Assembly: GCF_034355335.1 (NCBI RefSeq)
Contig: NZ_CP136422.1
Span: forward strand, 3,692,501 to 3,756,500
DNA length: 64,000 nt
Source of the DNA: Blautia coccoides
Lineage (GTDB): Bacteria > Bacillota > Clostridia > Lachnospirales > Lachnospiraceae
Reading direction: 5' to 3'
In this document: positions 1 through 8,927 of the stretch, piece by piece
Layout of the letters: each line of letters starts with the position of its first letter
Position numbering within the stretch: the first letter of the stretch is position 1
Translations under genes and position numbers: made by a program
The notes under the pieces: model-generated
Seen by the model: the letters and a program-made list of their open reading frames with translations, nothing else
What the model was told of the DNA's origin: nothing
Databases searched by the model: none

Positions 1-974
1 CGGTTTTCGACGGCAAATTCCAACATGCCGGGAAATATTTTTCTCAGACGCTCCATGGGGTGTTCCAGACTCTCCTCGTCAGTCACCACAACAGAGAGAT
101 AATACCCTTCTCTGTATTTCCCGTATTTATCTGAGACCAGTTCCTCCATGGTATCTTTTAAAACAGCCATTTCGGTTTTGGCTGTAAGGGGAAGCTTCCT
201 TATGGACAGGCTGCCCTTCTCCTTCAGCTCTGCCACTGTCACGGACTTTGTATGACTGCATTCGGAAAAAGAATATTTCAGGGGAGATCCTGCATACCGT
301 ATCTTTACATCACCGATTTTCTGCGGCCTGTGGATATGTCCGAGGGCCACATAATCAAACCCTTTAAAAGCAGAGACATCCACCTGGTCAATCCCCCCAA
401 GGGAGAGCTGTTCCGAATCAGAAATATCCGGACCTTCCCCGCCGGCAGTCACAAACTGATGCGCCAGCAGCAAATTCCTCTCACTTTCATCCAGCTCTAC
501 ACTCTGCAGCGCGGTTTTCACGGCCTCATGATAATTTTCCGGAACTTCCTCTGTAAAAGGACGCAGCATGCCCGGACGCAGAAAAGGGAGCATCCAGATA
601 TGTACCGGCCCGAATCTGTCAGACAGTACCGTGTGCTCTGCGCGCCCCTTAAAAGTACCTGCAATGTGTATCCCCTCTTTTTTCAGTATCCCTCCGGCAA
701 ACTGGAGCCTCTGTGCCCCGTCGTGATTGCCGCTGATCATAAACACCTGTATCCCACGGGCGGACAATTCTTCCAAAAACCAGTCCAGCAGCCCCACAGC
801 CTCTGAAGAGGGTATGGACTTATCATAAATATCCCCGCACAGAAGAAGAGCCTCAGGCTTTTCTTCATCCGCCATGTTCAAAACCTGACTGAGTATATAT
901 TGCTGTTCTTTCCACAGCGGCTCTCCTAAAAGCTTTCTCCCCAGATGCAGGTCCGCCATATGAAAAAATTTCAT
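1..974 (-). CDS. sbcD: Exonuclease SbcCD subunit D (partial, C-terminus off window)
   Basis: Nuclease subunit of the SbcCD (Mre11/Rad50-like) complex, which opens hairpins and processes DNA ends. The gene runs off the left edge, so only about the first 324 residues are present. Metallophosphoesterase motifs are in order: DLHLG near residue 8, GDIYD near 47, GNHD near 82 and GHIHR near 200; these bind the two catalytic metals. The start ATG at 974 follows a GGAGG site six bases upstream. SbcC would be expected just beyond the left edge. Divergent from the aldo/keto reductase. Identification is by family motifs and is firm. Confidence 0.93.
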   Translation of the reverse strand, partial: MKFFHMADLHLGRKLLGEPLWKEQQYILSQVLNMADEEKPEALLLCGDIYDKSIPSSEAVGLLDWFLEELSARGIQVFMISGNHDGAQRLQFAGGILKKEGIHIAGTFKGRAEHTVLSDRFGPVHIWMLPFLRPGMLRPFTEEVPENYHEAVKTALQSVELDESERNLLLAHQFVTAGGEGPDISDSEQLSLGGIDQVDVSAFKGFDYVALGHIHRPQKIGDVKIRYAGSPLKYSFSECSHTKSVTVAELKEKGSLSIRKLPLTAKTEMAVLKDTMEELVSDKYGKYREGYYLSVVVTDEESLEHPMERLRKIFPGMLEFAVEN

Positions 975-1008
975 TCTTTGTCCTCCATTGCCATATTTTG
1001 GCATTTCG

Positions 1009-1036
1009 TTGCATTTTAGCTTGCACTTCTTATAAT
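1009..1036 (+). promoter_or_regulatory. Candidate promoter for the aldo/keto reductase
   Basis: TTGCAT (1009-1014), a 16-base spacer and TATAAT (1031-1036) lie in the intergenic region between sbcD and the reductase and point at the reductase. The implied untranslated leader is about 100 bases. The -10 is perfect, the -35 only fair. Confidence 0.4.
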
Positions 1037-1141
1037 AGTAGCACGGATTTATTAAAAAGTTAATAAATTCGGAGTAAATATTTCACATTTCTATGGTAAA
1101 CTGTCTAAGTGTTTAAGGTAATATTTAAAGGAGGGGCTGTT

Positions 1142-1978
1142 ATGTCTTTCAACGAAAAAATCATGCTGAACGATGGCCGTCAGATGCCGCTTTTGGGTCT
1201 GGGAGTCTACAAAGCCGTCGGTGAAAACGAAGTGGAACAGGCGATCGCTGATGCTGCAGATGCCGGCTATCGTCTCATTGATACCGCTTCTGTTTACAAA
1301 AATGAAGACGGTGTCGGACGCGGGATCAAGGCACTTACCATACCAAGAGATGAATTATTCGTTACCACGAAAATATGGAATACCGCACAGAGGATCGGCG
1401 ATGTGGAGGACAGCTTCAACAGAAGCCTGGAACGCCTGGGACTTGATTATGTGGATTTATATCTGATCCACTGGCCTGTACCGGGATGTTATGCAGACAC
1501 CTGGAAAGCTCTGGAAAAGCTTCAATCCCAAGGCCGTGTAAAATCCATCGGCGTGTCTAATTTTCATATTCACGACCTGGAAATACTGAAAAAGATTTCC
1601 GATGTAGTTCCCGCTGTCAACCAGGTTGAATTCCATCCGCTGTTCAATCAGCCGGAGCTGCTGTCCTACTGCAGAGACAATAAAATTGCAGTACAGGCCT
1701 ATGCGCCTCTTGCCCGGGGTGCTTATCTGCACAGCCAGCTACTGTTGGAGATCGGAAGAAAGTACCAGAAAACCACTGCTCAGATAGGACTCAGATGGGC
1801 AGTCCAGCAGGGGATATCTGTCATTCCCAAGTCCGTACACAAGGAACGCATACAGGAAAATGCAGGAATCTTCGATTTCTCACTGACCACGGAAGAGATG
1901 GAAGCCATAACTGCTATGGATGCCCATCAACGCACCGCAGGCATTCCTGAGGATATGATTCCCTACTATAAGGACTGA
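1142..1978 (+). CDS. Aldo/keto reductase
   Basis: Cytoplasmic NAD(P)H-dependent reductase of the aldo/keto reductase superfamily (278 residues, a normal length). The catalytic tetrad is visible: Asp47 (LIDTA), Tyr52 (SVYKNE), Lys77 (TTKIW) and His110 (LIHWP). The C-terminal cofactor segment IPKSVHKERIQEN is also present. An upstream in-frame ATG exists at 1109, but the start at 1142 follows AGGAGGGG at good spacing and matches the family N-terminus. Closest to the 2,5-diketo-D-gluconate reductase/YvgN type, but the substrate cannot be read from sequence. It is a single-gene transcript ending at the shared terminator downstream. Confidence 0.92.
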   Translation: MSFNEKIMLNDGRQMPLLGLGVYKAVGENEVEQAIADAADAGYRLIDTASVYKNEDGVGRGIKALTIPRDELFVTTKIWNTAQRIGDVEDSFNRSLERLGLDYVDLYLIHWPVPGCYADTWKALEKLQSQGRVKSIGVSNFHIHDLEILKKISDVVPAVNQVEFHPLFNQPELLSYCRDNKIAVQAYAPLARGAYLHSQLLLEIGRKYQKTTAQIGLRWAVQQGISVIPKSVHKERIQENAGIFDFSLTTEEMEAITAMDAHQRTAGIPEDMIPYYKD

Positions 1979-2015
1979 TATCCCGATACATTGTACATAA
2001 TGGAATTTTCCCACA

Positions 2016-2060
2016 TAAAAAGTACCGCAGGAGTATTTTACTCTATGCGGTACTTTTTAT
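2016..2060. terminator. Bidirectional terminator
   Basis: A 12-bp stem (AAAAGTACCGCA with its complement TGCGGTACTTTT) is flanked by A-rich and T-rich tracts on the two sides. It can therefore end both the reductase (plus) and the ABC permease transcript (minus) that converge here. Confidence 0.85.
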
Positions 2061-2078
2061 TCTCATCTCTGATATTAT

Positions 2079-3305
2079 TTAATTTCTCCTAAGTGCTTCA
2101 ATGGGACTCAGCATAGCCGCTTTTCGGGCAGGGTATACGCCGAACAGGATGCCGATTCCGGAGGAAAACAGTGTGGCCACCAGAATGGTAGACACCTTGA
2201 TCCCGGGCGCAAATCCCAGCGCAGGTATGGAGCAGACCGCATAGGCCAGCAGCACACCGATCAGGATACCGATCACACCGCCGATACAGGCAATAATAGC
2301 CGATTCCGCAAGGAACTGGACCATGACAGAGGAGGTTCTGGCTCCCAGGGATTTTCTGATGCCTATCTCCCTTGTTCTCTCTGTCACGGACACAAGCATA
2401 ATGTTCATAACGCCAATTCCACCTACCAGCAGAGATATCCCTGCCACTAAAGCGATGAATCCCGTGATCATATTCAGCATGGAATCAATCTGCTGCATCT
2501 GGTCATTGAAATCCTGCACGTCAAAGTATGACTTTCCCTGACTGTAGTGGCGCTGGTTCAAAAGCGCGATCGCTTCGTTAGCCACTTTACCTGTATCCAC
2601 ACTTCCGTCTGTTGTAATGTACAGATAGCTGGTATCAGAAGTGTCATAACCGAAATTTTCCATAGCCGTATAAGGGATGTCTGCAGAAATCCTTTTTGTG
2701 TCGCCATAATCCATGGAGACCATATTTCCCAGATTCTCCTGCTCCACGATTCCGATGATGGTAAAATCAACCGTATTCTGGTAAAGGCTGAATTCCAGAT
2801 TCATTCCCAGAACATCGTCTGTGCCAAAAAGGGAAACCGCGTCTTTTTTCGTGATAACACAAACTTTATTTCCTGTATCAATATCACTCTGATTAAAATA
2901 ACGGCCGCTTACAACTTTCCACTTGGAAATCTCCTGCTGTGCCGTACCTCCGCCCGTTACAGCCAAATCAAACTGTCCTTTTCCGGACTGGGTGGTTCCT
3001 GTATCTGAAAATACCGGGGAAGTTCCTGTCACTCCCGGAATCTTCTGTTCAATGGCGGCAAAATCCTCCGCATTCATGTATTCTTCTCTTTTGCTTCCCT
3101 CATCATTAGAATAAATACATATCTGCCCACCTGCAATGGAATTAAGCTGCCTGTTCATCTCGCCCTGAAATCCGGAGCCCACAGACATAATGGTGATGAC
3201 AGATGAAATACCTATGATAATTCCCAGCATGGTCAGAAGGGAGCGGCCTTTGTTTGCCCTGATGTTCTGCAGGGCCATCTTCAAGTATTCTGCTAACTGT
3301 GCCAT
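2079..3305 (-). CDS. MacB-type ABC transporter permease (FtsX family)
   Basis: Membrane subunit of a MacB-like ABC transporter (408 residues). There is one N-terminal membrane segment at about residues 20-45 (SLLTMLGIIIGISSVITIM). A large extracytoplasmic MacB_PCD domain spans about 50-270. Three C-terminal membrane segments of the FtsX domain follow at about 280-395, including the typical GIGVMNIMLVSVTERTREIGIRKSLGA. It is the last gene of a three-gene operon (ATPase, adaptor, permease) and begins three bases after the adaptor stop. Such tripartite sets export peptides, antibiotics or lipids; the substrate here is unknown. Confidence 0.92.
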   Translation of the reverse strand: MAQLAEYLKMALQNIRANKGRSLLTMLGIIIGISSVITIMSVGSGFQGEMNRQLNSIAGGQICIYSNDEGSKREEYMNAEDFAAIEQKIPGVTGTSPVFSDTGTTQSGKGQFDLAVTGGGTAQQEISKWKVVSGRYFNQSDIDTGNKVCVITKKDAVSLFGTDDVLGMNLEFSLYQNTVDFTIIGIVEQENLGNMVSMDYGDTKRISADIPYTAMENFGYDTSDTSYLYITTDGSVDTGKVANEAIALLNQRHYSQGKSYFDVQDFNDQMQQIDSMLNMITGFIALVAGISLLVGGIGVMNIMLVSVTERTREIGIRKSLGARTSSVMVQFLAESAIIACIGGVIGILIGVLLAYAVCSIPALGFAPGIKVSTILVATLFSSGIGILFGVYPARKAAMLSPIEALRRN

Positions 3306-3308
3306 AGG

Positions 3309-5006
3309 CTACTCCTTTACCGCATCTGCAGTCTGCGCGCCGGACGTGCTGCCTTCAGCCTTCTCATCCACCTTCATGCCCTCCGTAAATCCATCCGGAA
3401 GCTCAGAGATCACGGAATCGCCAAGCTTCAGACCGCTTTTGATCTCTGTATACTCGGAGGAAGAAATTCCAGTCTCCACATCCTGTCTTGCAATCACACC
3501 ATCCCTGACCACATAACAAAAAGTGCTGTCTTTGCCTGTATTCACTGCATTGGCCGGTACACTCACAACACCTTTTGCGCTGCCTGTCTCAATAGAAACC
3601 TTTGCCTCCACACCCAGGAAGATATTGTCATCCGGGTTGTCGATCTTAACCTCTGCCCAGATCACCGGTGCGCCTTTTTCATTGGTGGTAGCCATCTTGC
3701 TGATGCGTGAGACAGTTCCCTTGTATGTATGATCCGCTATGGTGACGGCTGCCTTCTGTCCTTCTTTCAGCTTGTCATAATCATATTTGGACACGGTTAC
3801 ATTGACAGCCACCTCTTCATTGCTGGCAACAGTGATCAGTTCCATACCCTGTGAGGCCGCAGAGCCTTGTGATACATCCGCCTTGGATATGATCCCGGAA
3901 AACTCTGCCTGAAGTCCCTGTTTTCCTTTTTCAAGCAGTTCTTCTAAGGATGCCGCTTCCAGTTCCGCTATATTATTGGTAGCCTGCATCTGCGCTTTGG
4001 CCGCATCCGTTACCTGTACGCCGTCCGCACTTTTTGCCAGACTTTTCTGCTCCGCAAGCTCTGACTGCATATCTGAAAGTTCTGTAGTGGCACTGTCCAA
4101 CTCATTCTGCCACGCTACGATCTGTGCGTCGTTTGTGGGGTCTGAGGCAGACTGGCTCTCTATCTGGTTGATCTGAAGCTGCGTCACTTCATCGCTCTTG
4201 TCATTCACCTGTGAGGTCAGGTCATCAATGGCAGGATTCATATTTTCTGCCTGAGCATTTAAATCCTTTAATTGTCTCTCTAACTCAGCGGTATCCTGAT
4301 TATTTTTCTCAGCCTCTGCAATCGCGGCCTTCAGTTCCTCTGCCTGAGCATTTAACTGCTGCTGCTTTGCTTTCTGGCTCTCTAAGTCCTGCTGCAGTTT
4401 AGTCAAATCTGCCTGCGCCTGAGTCAGCGCCACGCTGGCATCTGTAGATTCCTGTTTTGCCCATTCCGACAATTCCCTTGTCCTGTCCGCAATGGCTGTC
4501 TTTAATGATGCCACATAATCCTGGTAGCTGTCCACATTAGCCTGAAGTGTGGGAACTTTACCGGCAGCTTCATTGGCTTTCTGCTGTGTCTCTGCTGCTT
4601 TTGCCACACTGTCCTTTGCGCCGTTAACCGTAGCGCTTACATTCAGCTGTGCCTTCTGGTTATCCTGCTCCAGCGTGGATACATCAAATGCAACCAGGGA
4701 ATCCCCGGGCTTTACCACTTCTCCTACCTTGAAGGGGTACTGGGATATGGTAGCGTTCACAGGGGAGAAGTACGTCTTGGTCTTGAGACTCTCCACAGTA
4801 CCGCTGGTATCCACATTTGCCGTCAGATCCTCTTTCGTCACAGCACTTACGGGTACCTGGGGCAGAGCCTTTGGGGTCAATTTTGACGCTGCAAAGCTCA
4901 CAACAATAATAGCAACCACAACACCGCCGATGATCAGCGGCACTTTTTTCTTTTTCTTTCCTGTATTCACAGTGTCGGGAAGATTCTCCTTATTCTTTCT
5001 CAACAT
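3309..5006 (-). CDS. Efflux adaptor subunit (HlyD/RND membrane-fusion-like)
   Basis: Extracytoplasmic adaptor that pairs with the MacB-like permease (565 residues). After a short basic N-terminus (KKKKK) comes one membrane anchor at about 23-43. Then a biotinyl-lipoyl-like half (PVNATISQYPFKVGEVVKPGDSLVAFD), a long Gln/Ala-rich coiled coil at about 110-370, the second lipoyl half (FSGIISKADVSQGSAASQGMELITVAS) and beta-barrel domains. The start at 5006 is chosen because GGAG lies upstream at good spacing; an in-frame ATG at 5033 would extend it by nine residues. It overlaps the ATPase gene by 17 bases, which indicates translational coupling. Confidence 0.9.
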   Translation of the reverse strand: MLRKNKENLPDTVNTGKKKKKVPLIIGGVVVAIIVVSFAASKLTPKALPQVPVSAVTKEDLTANVDTSGTVESLKTKTYFSPVNATISQYPFKVGEVVKPGDSLVAFDVSTLEQDNQKAQLNVSATVNGAKDSVAKAAETQQKANEAAGKVPTLQANVDSYQDYVASLKTAIADRTRELSEWAKQESTDASVALTQAQADLTKLQQDLESQKAKQQQLNAQAEELKAAIAEAEKNNQDTAELERQLKDLNAQAENMNPAIDDLTSQVNDKSDEVTQLQINQIESQSASDPTNDAQIVAWQNELDSATTELSDMQSELAEQKSLAKSADGVQVTDAAKAQMQATNNIAELEAASLEELLEKGKQGLQAEFSGIISKADVSQGSAASQGMELITVASNEEVAVNVTVSKYDYDKLKEGQKAAVTIADHTYKGTVSRISKMATTNEKGAPVIWAEVKIDNPDDNIFLGVEAKVSIETGSAKGVVSVPANAVNTGKDSTFCYVVRDGVIARQDVETGISSSEYTEIKSGLKLGDSVISELPDGFTEGMKVDEKAEGSTSGAQTADAVKE

Positions 5007-5748
5007 GATGTGCTCCTTCCTCGTATTGGTCATTTAATCTGTCTGATTCGATTTTTCCGTCCATAATGCGGATAATACGGCGTGCCTGTTCCGCAATGCC
5101 GTCATCGTGGGTGATCAGGATCACTGTCCTGCCCTCATTGTGAAGCCCCCTGAGAATCTGCAGTATCTCTTTGCTGGATGCAGAGTCCAGATTACCCGTA
5201 GGCTCATCTGCCAGGATCACGGGGGGTCTGGCTGCTATGGCCCTTGCTATGGCAACCCTCTGCTGCTGCCCGCCGGACATCTCAGAAGGCTTGTGGTCCA
5301 TACGGTGCTCCAGACCTACCATTTTCAGGGCTTCCCGGGAAAGCTGTCTTCTCTCCTGTCTGCCAAGTCCTCTGTAGATCAGAGGAAGTTCAACATTCTC
5401 CAGGGCATTCAGATTTGCTATCAGATTAAAACCCTGAAAGATAAATCCAATCTCTCTGTTGCGGATCTCTGAAAGCTGATTATCTTTCAGGTGGGAAACA
5501 TCCTGCCCGTGCAGACAGTACGATCCCTCTGTGGGCACATCCAGGCATCCCAGCATATTCATAAGTGTGGATTTCCCTGAACCGGACTGCCCAATGATCG
5601 CAACAAATTCTCCCTCGTCGATCTGCAGATCCACATGGTCCAGCGCCCGCACTTCATTCTCACCCGGATTGTATATTTTGCAGATTCCGGAGAGCTGTAT
5701 CAGATTCTGCACTGTATTTTCTCTTTTCACTTCTGTATTATTTTCCAT
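4990..5748 (-). CDS. ABC transporter ATP-binding protein (MacB/LolD family)
   Basis: ATPase of the three-gene efflux operon (252 residues). It contains Walker [11 protein letters not shown]-loop (FQGFNL), signature [14 protein letters not shown], Walker [13 protein letters not shown] and the H-switch THD. Sequence and the -LDVPTEGSY- spacing are typical of the LolD/MacB group. Two in-frame ATGs lie at the start. The second (5748) is preferred because GGGGAGG lies six bases before it but abuts the first (5754). First gene of the operon behind the promoter/operator at 5795-5844. Confidence 0.94.
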   Translation of the reverse strand: MENNTEVKRENTVQNLIQLSGICKIYNPGENEVRALDHVDLQIDEGEFVAIIGQSGSGKSTLMNMLGCLDVPTEGSYCLHGQDVSHLKDNQLSEIRNREIGFIFQGFNLIANLNALENVELPLIYRGLGRQERRQLSREALKMVGLEHRMDHKPSEMSGGQQQRVAIARAIAARPPVILADEPTGNLDSASSKEILQILRGLHNEGRTVILITHDDGIAEQARRIIRIMDGKIESDRLNDQYEEGAHHVEKE

Positions 5749-5794
5749 ACACACATCCTCCCCTGCATCTTCCGATGCAGTGCAATTTTTATCA

Positions 5795-5844
5795 TTGTAC
5801 TACATCATTAGTACAACAATACATCACAATTCTTAAGTTGTCAA
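5795..5844 (-). promoter_or_regulatory. Promoter with overlapping palindromic operator for the ABC efflux operon
   Basis: Read on the minus strand: TTGACA (5844-5839), a 17-base spacer and TATTGT (5821-5816). Directly over the likely start site lies a perfect 8+8 inverted repeat with a 6-base centre, TTGTACTA...TAGTACAA (5795-5816). A dyad placed here is typical of repressor operators. The GTAC-rich arms resemble sites of GntR/YtrA-type regulators of ABC operons (inference). No such regulator gene is in the window. Confidence 0.65.
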
Positions 5845-5896
5845 TTTGGAAATCCGAAAACTTTTCTAAACGTTATCTAAAGAATTCTTTAGAAAA

Positions 5897-5925
5897 GAAA
5901 TGAGGGCATACCACGCCCTCATTTC
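5897..5925 (-). terminator. Rho-independent terminator of gpsA
   Basis: An 11-bp stem, GAAATGAGGGC paired with GCCCTCATTTC, is followed on the minus strand by a T-rich run. The gpsA stop codon lies inside the stem. Confidence 0.85.
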
Positions 5926-6929
5926 CAACTGCCGTCCCAGGATTCAATTTTCTTATCTCTTACCATCAGGTCCGAAACTGCCTCCGCCGGACTTTTCCCC
6001 TCAAAGAGCACCCGGTTCACCTGTTCAATGATGGGCATCTCCACTTGGTATTTTTCTGCCAGTTCTCTTCCGGCCTTTGCAGAGAAAACACCCTCCACCA
6101 CCATATTTACCTCATCCATAGCCTCCTGCATGGTACGTCCCTGTCCCATGAGGAATCCCGCTTTTCGGTTACGGCTGTGGACACTGGCACAGGTAACGAT
6201 CAGATCGCCGATTCCAGAAAGTCCGTAAAAAGTATCAGGACTTGCTCCCATGGCAATTCCCAGTCTTGCGATTTCTGCCATACCACGGGTAATCAGTGCC
6301 GCTTTTGTATTATCCCCGTATCCAAGTCCGTCCGCTGTTCCTGCTGCCAGGGCAATAACGTTTTTCAGAGCGCCGCCCAATTCAATTCCCAGCATATCGG
6401 GACTAATATACACACGGAACGAAGGACTCATAAAAATATTCTGCAGATATTCCGCAGTTTCTTTTCTTTTTGCCCCCACCACACAGGTAGTAGGCAGATT
6501 CCTACTGACTTCTTCCGCATGGCTTGGTCCCGAGAGAACGCATGCCTGGGAATTCGGTATCTCTTCCTCTATCATATCCGTTAGCGTTGTGAGCGTATGC
6601 TCCTCGATTCCCTTTGCCACATTTACAATGAGCTGGCCATAACGGATATAGGGGTTCATCTTCCTGGCAGTAGAGCGGACCGCCACGGAAGGCACTGCCA
6701 GGACGATCACATCTTTTCCCTCCAGGGCCTCCTCCAGACTGCTGGTGATCGTGATACCCTCCGGCAGTCTGACACCCGGCAGTTTCGCCTTATGTTCCCT
6801 TGTCCTGCGAAGCTCTTCTGCCTGTTCCTCCCTGTGGGACCACAAAACCGTGTCATGTCCATTGCCGCAAAGCAGCATAGCCAGGGCGGTTCCCCAGCTT
6901 CCTGCACCAATCACACTTACTTTTGCCAT
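5919..6929 (-). CDS. gpsA: Glycerol-3-phosphate dehydrogenase [NAD(P)+]
   Basis: Reduces dihydroxyacetone phosphate to sn-glycerol-3-phosphate, the backbone of membrane phospholipids (336 residues, normal length). The N-terminal Rossmann motif GAGSWGTALA (residues 8-17) binds the cofactor. The signature GIELGGALKNVIALAAG, with the catalytic lysine, is near 185-200. The motif SGIGDLIVTC is near 250. It follows plsY by 22 bases, so enzyme and acyltransferase for the first steps of phospholipid synthesis are made together. Last gene of the operon. Confidence 0.97.
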   Translation of the reverse strand: MAKVSVIGAGSWGTALAMLLCGNGHDTVLWSHREEQAEELRRTREHKAKLPGVRLPEGITITSSLEEALEGKDVIVLAVPSVAVRSTARKMNPYIRYGQLIVNVAKGIEEHTLTTLTDMIEEEIPNSQACVLSGPSHAEEVSRNLPTTCVVGAKRKETAEYLQNIFMSPSFRVYISPDMLGIELGGALKNVIALAAGTADGLGYGDNTKAALITRGMAEIARLGIAMGASPDTFYGLSGIGDLIVTCASVHSRNRKAGFLMGQGRTMQEAMDEVNMVVEGVFSAKAGRELAEKYQVEMPIIEQVNRVLFEGKSPAEAVSDLMVRDKKIESWDGSWK

Positions 6930-6951
6930 GCTATCCCTCCATCAAAACTGT

Positions 6952-7593
6952 TTAATGTTTCCCCAGATAAATTTTATTTTCATTGCCGCGGATCAAACGC
7001 ACAATGTTCTGCCTGTGCCGCCAGAAGGCCAATGCCATCAGAAACAGTGCCAGTATGTACATCTCGTGCAAAACGCCCGGGTCTACATCATATCTGCCTA
7101 TCTGCCCTGAGACGATCACGCCTACCGCAAAAAAGAAATATCCCAGCAGAGATCCCAGAGACACGTAGTGACTCAGGAAAAAAGCTGTAAAAAATACCAC
7201 GGCACAGATCAAAAAAAGACGCCAGTCAAAAGCTGCCACCAGACCTACAGAGGCTGCGATCCCTTTTCCTCCTTTAAAATGCAGATAGAAAGGGAAGTTA
7301 TGACCCAGTATACATCCAGCACCGGCATACAGCTCCAGCAGCCTTACCAGCTGCGGATGGCTTTTGCCGAAGAGCAGATAGACTGCCAGGATCGCCAGGG
7401 CGCATTTCAGGCAGTCACCCAGAAGGGTAACAGCCCCTGCCTTCTTGCCCAGCGTGCGGAGCGCATTTGTGGTCCCCGCATTTCCGCTTCCGTGTTCCCG
7501 GATATCAATTCCGTTTTTTCTGCCGTAAATATAAGAGGTCTGGAACAGACCAAACGCATAACCAATCAGCAGACTTACAATTCGTACCAGCAT
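6952..7593 (-). CDS. plsY: Glycerol-3-phosphate acyltransferase PlsY
   Basis: Integral membrane enzyme that transfers an acyl group from acyl-phosphate to glycerol-3-phosphate, giving lysophosphatidate (213 residues). The three PlsY motifs are visible: SGNAGTTNALRTLG near 37-50, the cytoplasmic loop GHNFPFYLHFKGGKGIA near 100-115, and the later hydrophobic segments. About five membrane helices. It lies between der and gpsA, the usual order in these bacteria. Confidence 0.95.
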   Translation of the reverse strand: MLVRIVSLLIGYAFGLFQTSYIYGRKNGIDIREHGSGNAGTTNALRTLGKKAGAVTLLGDCLKCALAILAVYLLFGKSHPQLVRLLELYAGAGCILGHNFPFYLHFKGGKGIAASVGLVAAFDWRLFLICAVVFFTAFFLSHYVSLGSLLGYFFFAVGVIVSGQIGRYDVDPGVLHEMYILALFLMALAFWRHRQNIVRLIRGNENKIYLGKH

Positions 7594-7601
7594 TTGTCAT
7601 C

Positions 7602-8927
7602 CTACTCCTTTTCTTTGCGTTCCCTGACAATGAATTTCAGGGAAGTTCCCTTAAATCCAAAGGTATCCCTGATCTTATTCTCCAGATATCTGGTGTAGGA
7701 GAAATGCATCAGTTCCTTGTCATTGACAAAAATAACAAATGTGGGCGGCTTGACCGCCACCTGGGTAATATAAAACAGTTTCAGGCGTTTTCCCTTGTCA
7801 GAAGGCGGCTGCTGCATGGCAACGGCCTCTGTCATGATTTCATTGAGCACACCTGTCTGTACTCTGAGCGTCTGATTCTCCAACACCATATCAATGGTCT
7901 CAAAAAGCTTCGGTATTCTTTGCCCTGTCTCCGCGGAAATAAAAATGATCTCCGCATACGGCATGTAGGATAAGACATCTCTCACTTTATTTGTAAACTT
8001 GTAGATCGTCTTGTCATTTTTCTCAATGGCATCCCATTTATTCACTGCAATGATGACACCCTTGCCTCTCTCATGGGCAATTCCCGCGATCTTCGCATCC
8101 TGCTCTGTCACGCCCTCTGTGGCATCGATCATCATGACCACCACATCCGCCCGCTCCACAGCCGTCACTGTACGGATGATGCTGTATCGCTCCAGCTCCT
8201 CTTTGATCTTACTTTTTCTTCTCAGTCCTGCCGTGTCGATAAAAATGTATTCCTTATCCTTCCACTCCACCTTTGTATCAATGGCATCTCTGGTTGTTCC
8301 TGCAATATCAGATACAATGACACGGGATTCCCCGATCAGCTTATTGATCAAAGAAGATTTTCCCACGTTGGGTTTCCCCACCACTGCGATTTTAGGGATT
8401 TCTTCCTCCTCGACGTCGTCCGCGTCTTCATCAAAATATTCCACCACTTTTTCAAGCATATCGCCAATGCCCAGCTTTCCAGTAGCAGAAACCGGTACCG
8501 GCTCTCCGATCCCCAGATTGTAAAACTCATAGGTATCCATGATAAACTTGTCAAAATTGTCCACCTTATTAACCACCAGGACAACAGGTTTGCCGCTTCT
8601 TCTGAGCATGTCTGCCACCTTGGCATCTGAATCCACAAGACCCTGGCGCACATCGGTGATAAAAATGATCACATCCGCGGTATCTATGGCAATCTGTGCC
8701 TGTTCCCGCATCTGTGACAGGATAATGTCCCTGCTGTCCGGCTCAATACCACCGGTATCGATTAGGGTAAAGGATTTATCCAGCCAGCTCACATCCGCAT
8801 AAATACGGTCCCTGGTCACACCCGGCGTATCCTTTACAATAGAGATCTTCTCTCCTGCCAGGGCGTTAAAAAGTGTGGACTTTCCCACATTAGGTCGTCC
8901 AACAATTGCTACTATCGGTTTGCTCAT
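7602..8927 (-). CDS. der: Ribosome biogenesis GTPase Der (EngA)
   Basis: Essential tandem GTPase for assembly of the 50S subunit (441 residues). There are two complete G domains. The first has [12 protein letters not shown] (G1), DTGG (G3) and NKVD (G4). The second has [16 protein letters not shown] and NKWD. A KH-like C-terminal domain starts at about residue 350. It lies eight bases upstream of plsY, and its 5' end overlaps the DUF512 gene by 38 bases. Confidence 0.97.
   Translation of the reverse strand: MSKPIVAIVGRPNVGKSTLFNALAGEKISIVKDTPGVTRDRIYADVSWLDKSFTLIDTGGIEPDSRDIILSQMREQAQIAIDTADVIIFITDVRQGLVDSDAKVADMLRRSGKPVVLVVNKVDNFDKFIMDTYEFYNLGIGEPVPVSATGKLGIGDMLEKVVEYFDEDADDVEEEEIPKIAVVGKPNVGKSSLINKLIGESRVIVSDIAGTTRDAIDTKVEWKDKEYIFIDTAGLRRKSKIKEELERYSIIRTVTAVERADVVVMMIDATEGVTEQDAKIAGIAHERGKGVIIAVNKWDAIEKNDKTIYKFTNKVRDVLSYMPYAEIIFISAETGQRIPKLFETIDMVLENQTLRVQTGVLNEIMTEAVAMQQPPSDKGKRLKLFYITQVAVKPPTFVIFVNDKELMHFSYTRYLENKIRDTFGFKGTSLKFIVRERKEKE

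Noticed and set aside
252-806. 184-codon frame opposite sbcD
   Set aside because: Shadow of the SbcD gene, whose metallophosphoesterase motifs fix the other strand.
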